Positions 58,099 through 64,000 of a stretch of DNA of 64,000 bases are shown one piece after another (positions within the stretch are counted from its first letter, which is position 1; each line of letters begins with the position of its first letter). The stretch is from Strongyloides papillosus. Taxonomy: Eukaryota; Nematoda; Chromadorea; Rhabditida; Strongyloididae. The stretch covers positions 124,001 to 188,000 of the forward strand of contig SRSI01000003.1 in NCBI GenBank assembly GCA_005656395.1, given 5' to 3'. Below the pieces are notes generated by a model, which did not search any database, was not told where the DNA came from, and saw only the letters and a program-made list of their open reading frames with translations. The translations under genes were made by a program, and so were the position numbers.

Positions 58099-60566
58099 CC
58101 GCAGAGCATATTTTTTAATAATGAATTTTTATACAAAATCATTAATCAAAGTATCTGTATAAAAAAATTGTTTTATTAAATTGCGTATTTATGGAGAAAT
58201 AAAATAACCGACAATACATTGTTATAATATATGAAATATTTCTGATTGTGAGAATCATTTCATGACGTTTACATTTATTGAAACTGTTTAGTTAAAAAAA
58301 ATCTACCCAACAAAAAGAATCTCATTTATTATCTAAAAGGTAAATGAAAATGTATATTTGAATATTTTCAAGTAACAATTTAAGTGACTTTTCATCATAC
58401 CTTTGAATTGGTATAAACAATTTAATATATTGCTCTATTAACTACATATTTACGTTAATTTTACAAATATGTAAATGAGAAAAAACAAAAAAATTAATAC
58501 CTAAAAAAAGTTTTTGTTTTTAAGCTACAAACTTTGTTATGGTTTTATATTTAAAATCAGACTTTGATCTATATTCTACATTTAATTTTATTCATTTTAA
58601 ACAATTTTTTATAAAGTTATAATATTTAAAAATTTTTATTTCTGCTAAAAAAATGATTGTCAAATTTTAATCCATAACTTTACTAATTTTTTGTTGATCA
58701 TTTTAATATTAAATTTCCCTCTTTTCCATATTTGTACCTTATAAATGAGTCATAAATCACAGAGTTAAATTAACCTTTAAAAGAGTTATTTTTGGAACAA
58801 AACTATGCAAAAATGTGGCTAAAAAGTGATATTTTTAAAAAAAAATTGGCCAATTATAGATCAAAAGTTTTAAGACCCATTTTCCCCTATTAGTTGAAAA
58901 TGAATACATCAAATAACTATTTGACCATAAAAATTGATCAACTTTGAAAAGAGTAATGTCTAGAAGAAAATTGACTTTTACAAAGGAAATAGAAAAAAGA
59001 GAGAAAAATGAAATTAAAATTGGCATAAATCGTTTCGTATATAAGCTATAAACTTCGCAATAGTCTTATTTTTAAGTTATACTTAAATCTATGTAAAAAA
59101 CCATATCAACTTAGTTTTATGAAGTTTTAATGAGGTAATATCTATCTAACTTTTTAATTTTTACGAAAAAAATGGTCATCACTCATTGACCAATAACTTT
59201 GCTAATTCTTTATTAATCTAAATTTTATTAAGTTTCTCCCTTATTCCTGACTTTTACATTTCAAATGAGTTAAAAACAAAAAAAATCCGTCCACTTTTAC
59301 AAAAGTTATCTGGAAGACAAAACTATGCAAAAATTGTTCCAAAAAATAGTATTTTATAAATATAACTTGGCCACTTATAGACCAAAAGTTTTGAGACTCA
59401 TTTTCCGCATTAAGTTGGAAAAAAATACATCAAATGACTATTTGGCTATAAAAATTGATAAAGTTTATAGAGAGTTATGTCTGGAACAAAATTGATTTTT
59501 ACAATTAAAATGGAAAAATGCAAGGAAAATGACATTAAAATTGGCATAAATCGTTTTCTAGATAAGCTATAAACTTCGCAATAGTTTCATTTTTTAAGTT
59601 AGACCTAGATCTATTAAAAAAATTATGTTTACTTTATTTGTTCAAGTTTCCATTATTTAAGAACTATTTAAATTTTTATTATTTGCTGAAAAAATGGTCA
59701 TCACTTATTGACCCATAACTTGGCCGATACTTTATTAATCTTTTTGCTGCTGTGTTTCCCCCTTATTCCATACTTGTACCTTTCCAATGAGCTATAAATC
59801 AAAACATTCCATTTACTTTTACAAAAGTTATCCGAAAGACAAAACTACACAAAAAAGGGTCTAAAAAAGTAATGTTTTCTAAAAATAATTTAGCCAGTTA
59901 TGAACCAAAAGTTTTAAAACTCCCTTTCCCCCCTAAGTTGAAAAAAAATACATCAAATGACTACTTGACCATAAAAATTGATCAAGTTTGAAAAGAGTTA
60001 TGTCTGGAACAAAATTGATTTTTACAATAAAAATGAAAAAAAGGCAAAAAAGTTGACATTCAAATTAATATAACTTCTTTCATAGTTGAGCTATAAAGTT
60101 CGTTAGATACTTGTTTTTTAAGTTAGACTAATATCTATATAACAGATACTATTTTATTTCATTTCATCAAGTTTTAACTAAGTTATAACTATTTAACTTT
60201 TTAATCATTTTTTAAAAATGGTCACCACTCTTTGTATCATAACTCCGCCAATTTTTGTTAAAATTCAATAGAATTGTGTTTCCCCCCTATTCTGGTAGTA
60301 GACCTTTCAAATGGTATATAAACTGTTATATATTATCTATTTTGAAATAACGTTTACCCCTGGTCAAATCTATGCTAAAAAGGCCAAAAAAACGATGTTT
60401 TTTAAAGATAACATGGCCAATTATGGCCCAAAAACTTTTGAGACCTATCTTCCCCACTAAGTTAGAAAAAAACACATCTTTTGGCTATTTACTCATAAAA
60501 ATCGGTTAAGTTTAAGAGGAGTTATGAGAGAGACAAAATTTTTTTTCTTATTTCTTTTTGTTATAG

Positions 60567-60782
60567 AAAGTGGCATGTAACCGTTACACAAAGCCCCTTA
60601 GTTTTTTGTCTGGTTACAATTATAATTATTTTGTTAAAATAGTCTAAAATATTTATTTTTGTAGCAATATTATTATTACATTATTAAAGGAAATTTGAAT
60701 TTAAATTCAATTTGTAACCATTAACAAACTATACATGTTTTTTAAAATTATTGAAATATCGTAGCAAAATTTTTTCAGTGTA
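60567..60782. repeat. Dispersed repeat, locus 2, right part
   Basis: It matches 47532-47739 (CATTAACAAACTA and the TTTTTTCAGTGT end). In locus 1 this directly follows the left part of the repeat. Here the satellite array lies between. After the acceptor-like end the two loci diverge. 60783-61034 is AT-rich upstream DNA of the next gene with nothing else seen. Confidence 0.75.
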
Positions 60783-61034
60783 TTATTAACGCATTAAATT
60801 ATAAGTTTTGCTGGGTGGTTCAATGATTCATTAGTTATTTAAGTTAGAATTCAATAATTCTAGCAAAAGTATTTTCAACGACATCTAAAGTTTAAACAAA
60901 CAAATATTGTGATAAAATTTAATAAAAGAAATTAAATTATAAAAAAATGTCATTGTTATAAATAATAGCTGATTATTTTAAACATAATTTTTCGTATCAT
61001 TTATTAATACACCATGCACTGTAAAATTAGCTCC

Positions 61035-61050
61035 TGATAACAGATTATCA
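61035..61050. promoter_or_regulatory. Paired GATA sites upstream of the S28 peptidase
   Basis: TGATAA at 61035-61040 and the inverse TTATCA at 61045-61050, about 60 bp before the start codon. TGATAA is the core bound by the intestinal GATA factor ELT-2 in C. elegans. Gut expression of the peptidase is inferred from this. Confidence 0.55.
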
Positions 61051-61055
61051 AGCAA

Positions 61056-61062
61056 TATAAAA
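61056..61062 (+). promoter_or_regulatory. TATA box of the S28 peptidase gene
   Basis: TATAAAA directly after the paired GATA sites and 44 bp before the ATG. This gives a very short 5' leader. Confidence 0.45.
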
Positions 61063-61105
61063 ATTTGAAGATTATGACAATAATTTTAATCTTATACTTA
61101 TTACC

Positions 61106-62638
61106 ATGATAAGCAGTAATTTTATTCAGATTCTAGTAATTTCCTTTGCCGTCCTCCTATTTTTGGTTTCAGCAACACCATTAGGTAGAAAGAAGCCATT
61201 CAATAGAAAGAGGATTTTAATTAATGGTAGACCATGGCACGGAATGAAACCTCTCCTTAATCTGGCTGAGGAAGATTATCCTGGAAAAGGTAATGCATTT
61301 GCAAGATATTTTATGAATAAGATAAATCATTTTGACACCTCAAGTACTGAAAAATATAAACAACGCTACTGGTGTAACAACAAATTTTACGCGAAAGGTG
61401 GTCCAGTTTTCTTGATGTTAGGAGGAGAGTCTGAAGAATTTTCTGTCTGGGTTGAAAGAGAAGATTTCGAATGGACATCATTAGCCAAAGAACACAATGC
61501 CATGTTATTCTTACTCGAACACAGATATTATGGTAAAAGTAGACCAACAAAGAATATGTCAACACAAAACATGCAATATCTTTCTTCAAGACAGGCTATC
61601 GAAGATGCTGCTGCTTTCATAAAGGGAATGAATGAATTATTTGATTTTACTAATCAAACTAGGTGGGTTCTCTTTGGTGGTAGTTATTCTGGAGCACTCG
61701 CAGCCTGGGCTAGGCAGGTTCACCCAGAGCTTATTTTTGCAGCTGTTGGATCCTCAGGACCCGTCCAAGCCGAGGTCGACTTCTACCAGTACCTTGACGT
61801 TGTTAAGAACAGTCTATCAACGTACTCACCACAATGTTCTAATGATTTGGAGAAAGGTTTGAAAGAATTGGAGACCCTTGTTAAAACAGAAGATGGAGCG
61901 AGAACCATTAGTAGTGTTTTCAATCTTTGTACTCATTGGAGTAAATTGTCAAATGAAGACAAAAAATACTTTTGGTTATCTATTATTGGATCTTACATGG
62001 GAATTGTTCAATATTCTGGTGATAATGTTGCAGCCTATAGAACTACTGTTAACATCCCAACTCTCTGTAGCTATCACATGGATTTAAAGCACTCACCAAT
62101 ACAACATATTGTAAATGTATTCAATACCTATGGGGATAATTCCGCAGGTTGTTTAGATGTTAGTTACAAAGAATATATTGACTACTTAAGAAGTACTTCT
62201 TTTGATGATGAGTCAGCTAGTGACAGATCATGGACTTACCAAACATGTACAGAATTTGGATATTACCAAAGTACTGATTATGATGCTGGAGATTTTTGGG
62301 GTAGAGTACTTGATGTTAATTGGTATGTCAGACAATGTACAGATATCTTTGAACGATCAATTAATAATAAAACTGTATACTTATCAGTAGATGGCACTAA
62401 TAGTTTCTATGGTGGCGCTGAAGGTTTCAAAGGAACTAATGTTATTCTTCCTAATGGTTTAGTTGATCCATGGCATGCTCTTGGGGTATTAAATAGAACC
62501 AATGAAAGAAATTATCCTGTCATTATTGAAGGAACTGCCCACTGTGCTGATATGTATCCACCATCATCTGAAGATTTACCAAGTTTAACTAGAGCTAGAA
62601 AAACCATTAAAGATACTTTAGCACGAATACTTGCTTAA
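61106..62638 (+). CDS. Secreted S28-family serine carboxypeptidase
   Basis: A single-exon frame of 510 residues. A signal peptide covers about residues 1-23 (ILVISFAVLLFLVSA). The body is that of the prolyl carboxypeptidase / thymus-specific serine protease family (S28), which cleaves peptides in lysosomal or extracellular acidic compartments. The nucleophile is Ser193 in FGGSYSGALAAW, the Asp is 454 in NGLVDPWHALG, and the His is 479 in GTAHCADMYPP. LEHRYYGKSRP and GGPVFLMLGGE are further family hallmarks. By the spaced Cys and the HRYYG and GSYSG details it is closer to the K12H4.7/PRSS16 branch than to PRCP. Length is normal and no lesion was seen. GATA and TATA elements upstream suggest intestinal expression, hence a digestive role (inferred). 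Confidence 0.93.
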   Translation: MISSNFIQILVISFAVLLFLVSATPLGRKKPFNRKRILINGRPWHGMKPLLNLAEEDYPGKGNAFARYFMNKINHFDTSSTEKYKQRYWCNNKFYAKGGPVFLMLGGESEEFSVWVEREDFEWTSLAKEHNAMLFLLEHRYYGKSRPTKNMSTQNMQYLSSRQAIEDAAAFIKGMNELFDFTNQTRWVLFGGSYSGALAAWARQVHPELIFAAVGSSGPVQAEVDFYQYLDVVKNSLSTYSPQCSNDLEKGLKELETLVKTEDGARTISSVFNLCTHWSKLSNEDKKYFWLSIIGSYMGIVQYSGDNVAAYRTTVNIPTLCSYHMDLKHSPIQHIVNVFNTYGDNSAGCLDVSYKEYIDYLRSTSFDDESASDRSWTYQTCTEFGYYQSTDYDAGDFWGRVLDVNWYVRQCTDIFERSINNKTVYLSVDGTNSFYGGAEGFKGTNVILPNGLVDPWHALGVLNRTNERNYPVIIEGTAHCADMYPPSSEDLPSLTRARKTIKDTLARILA

Positions 62639-62749
62639 TTTTTAGAATTTTTCTCTTTAAAAATATAAAATATATGCTTCGTTGTTCCCTGTGTAGCTAT
62701 CGGATCTTACCCACAAAAATTTTATGAGAATAGCATCACACAAAGAAAA

Positions 62750-62791
62750 ATGGGACACACATATGCGTAAAATGTAATAAATTTGTCCCAT
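62750..62791 (+). terminator. Hairpin with poly(A) signal in the loop, S28 3' end
   Basis: ATGGGACA (62750-62757) and TGTCCCAT (62784-62791) are perfect inverses, and AATAAA lies in the loop at 62776-62781. It probably marks the 3' end of the S28 mRNA. The arms also resemble the TGTCCCAT core of the foldback element termini, so it may instead be a tiny relic of that family. Confidence 0.35.
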
Positions 62792-63479
62792 CTAATAAAA
62801 TTTGAATTTTCTTGATTTGCGATAATTTTAACGCAATTATTTTGTACAAAAAATTAAGGCAATAATTAAAATTAGTTTTTATTTTATATTTTATTGTTTT
62901 TATTTTAAAACTTAAGTAATTTTTTACAATGCATTTTAAAATACAATATTAGAATTTAACTTATTAAAAAATTAGAAAATGCCTTTATATAGAGTATTTA
63001 TCGATATATAATAGTATTTTTTAGATATTCTTCAATTGTTTGAATAACTATAAATAAGATGTTTATAAAAAGTTACAGTAAACAGTATACAAAGGTACGT
63101 AATATTCAAAAAGGATGAAAAGCCTAAGTATACAGTCAAATTAATTTAATTTAATTTTCTTAAATAAATAATTATATTATTATTATATGTTATGTTAATT
63201 ATTATATTTTTATAGGTGCACGTACCAATAAATAAAAGTTTACTTTACATTCATCTGATGACTCAACTTTTTTATACTGTTTTTCAAGATCATCTTTAAA
63301 AGTCAAACCGATTAAAAGTTTTAAAACATTATACGTTTTGTTCATAGTAAAAAAATTTTTAAATATTTTAATTTAAATAAGAAAAATAACAAGTACTAAA
63401 ATAACATTTTCAATAAACATTACTTTGTATGGTTAGATAATTATCACTCTTTCTTATTGTTGATGTTAAATTTCTAAAT
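62792..63479. other. Intergenic region after the S28 gene
   Basis: AT-rich with no gene, RNA or clear repeat visible. Two short A/T-only tracts were noted around 63140-63210. Confidence 0.45.
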
Positions 63480-63625
63480 TTTTCAATTTACTGGTGTTAA
63501 CGGGTTGTTTAAAAGAATGATTTTTGTTGAAACGTTAACAACTTTACACGAAATTGACTTCTGATAACTCACTTCATAATATATTATAAAAACGAATTAG
63601 ATTCTAAAATAGGTGTAATATTTTT
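63480..63625. repeat. Third fragment of the dispersed repeat
   Basis: The segment with GTTTAAAAGAATGATTTTTGT and AATTGACTTCTGATAACTCA aligns with 40170-40290 and 53930-54050. This shows the repeat is not confined to the two main loci. Confidence 0.6.
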
Positions 63626-63862
63626 AAAATTTCTAAGATTAAATAAATGTTTTATTTCTTCAAAATATTAAAAGTATATATTTTTGTAAAAAAACGACCA
63701 AATTTATGCGAAAATCTAACATTTTGCATCATTTAAAACATTTTTGTTGTCGCCTGGAATTTTTAAAATTTGAATAGATTTTGACATTTCAAAGTGGTGG
63801 GACATTTTATTGCATTTTATGTAATAATGTCAAAATTTGTCCAACTTTTTTTTGTGTTTATA

Positions 63863-64000
63863 TTAGGTTGTTGCAAAAGTTCTGTCGTATTTTCTATGGT
63901 CATTTTAATCATCAAAAAAATATGATTACAATTGATATAAAATTAAGCTATTATAATAATTAGATAGTACCACTTCTTAACTTTAAAATTCGTATAATCA
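63863..64000. mobile_element. Probable end of a mariner-type transposon
   Basis: TTAGGTTGTTGCAAAAGTTC begins right after a TA (63861-63862). This closely resembles the terminal inverted repeat of mariner elements (TTAGGTTG-GCAAAAGT type), and TA is their target site. The other end and any transposase lie beyond the window. The bases inside look non-coding. Confidence 0.55.

Larger units (their letters stand above)
54174..60566. repeat. Satellite array with ~525-bp unit and nested duplications
   Basis: The unit is recognised by CCCCACTAAGTTAGAAAAAAA and a later GAGTTATGTC-ACAAAATTGATTT segment. The AAGTT(A/G)G anchor occurs at 55002, 55527, 56052, 56577, 56904, 57429, 57953, 58891, 59412, 59935 and 60459. 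Most steps are 521-525 bp. The anchors at 56904-57953 repeat those at 55527-56577 with an offset of 1376-1377 bp, and those at 58891-60459 repeat 55002-56577 with an offset of 3882-3889 bp, as does the hairpin (54174 versus 58061). So there are three levels: unit, 1.38 kb block and 3.89 kb block. No coding frames are present. Confidence 0.88.

Noticed and set aside
54174..60566. Satellite considered as degenerate coding repeats
   Set aside because: All frames have frequent stops and indels between units do not respect codons.
1..64000. CRISPR arrays, bacterial operons, rRNA or tRNA genes
   Set aside because: Nothing with regular short spacers, ribosome binding sites or RNA-gene consensus was seen. 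Gene structure is eukaryotic throughout.

Overview
The window looks like nuclear DNA of a small, very AT-rich nematode, most likely a Strongyloides-type clade IV worm. The evidence is introns of only 38-53 bp with GTAAGT/TTTCAG-type borders, poly-T acceptors shortly before start codons that fit trans-splicing, and nematode gene families: a receptor guanylyl cyclase, MATH-BTB, F-box-like, M13 and S28 peptidases, and Argonautes. The species is inferred, not proven.

Layout. 1-4429: the 5' end of an adenosine kinase gene (minus) and a complete cytosolic Hsp90 gene (plus) with two perfect heat-shock elements. 4996-28335: four tandem copies of a roughly 5.8 kb unit. Each unit has an Argonaute gene on the minus strand and, head-to-head about 1.1-1.3 kb away, a gene on the plus strand for an unrecognised single-pass membrane protein with an Arg-Ser-rich tail. 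Argonaute copy 2 and membrane-protein copies A and D are open. Argonaute 1, 3 and 4 and membrane copies B and C carry stops or frameshifts. The one open Argonaute has lost its first catalytic Asp. 28663-37818: two F-box-like paralogues bracket a truncated, frameshifted M13 metallopeptidase and a 312-residue multi-pass membrane protein.

39480-47877: a dispersed repeat is interrupted by a 6.8 kb block made of a 1.43 kb foldback element, a complete five-exon receptor guanylyl cyclase gene (1090 aa) and a second foldback element in opposite orientation. A related repeat at 53420-54173 has the uninterrupted TA site where this block sits, so the block looks like a composite mobile element carrying a gene. 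Conversely, the repeat near 47532 is uninterrupted where the second locus carries a 6.4 kb array (54174-60566) of a roughly 525-bp satellite with nested 1.38 kb and 3.89 kb duplications. Between the two loci lie a foldback structure (49187-50527) and a MATH-BTB gene with a duplicated, nonsense-bearing MATH exon.

60783-64000: a complete secreted S28 serine carboxypeptidase with paired GATA sites in its promoter, another piece of the dispersed repeat, and what appears to be the terminal repeat of a mariner-type transposon running off the window end.

Gene relationships. Hsp90 is a known chaperone for Argonaute loading in other animals, but its position beside the array could be chance. The main theme is recent local duplication and decay, with Argonaute and membrane-protein pairs sharing divergent promoters, and mobile or satellite DNA shaping the second half.
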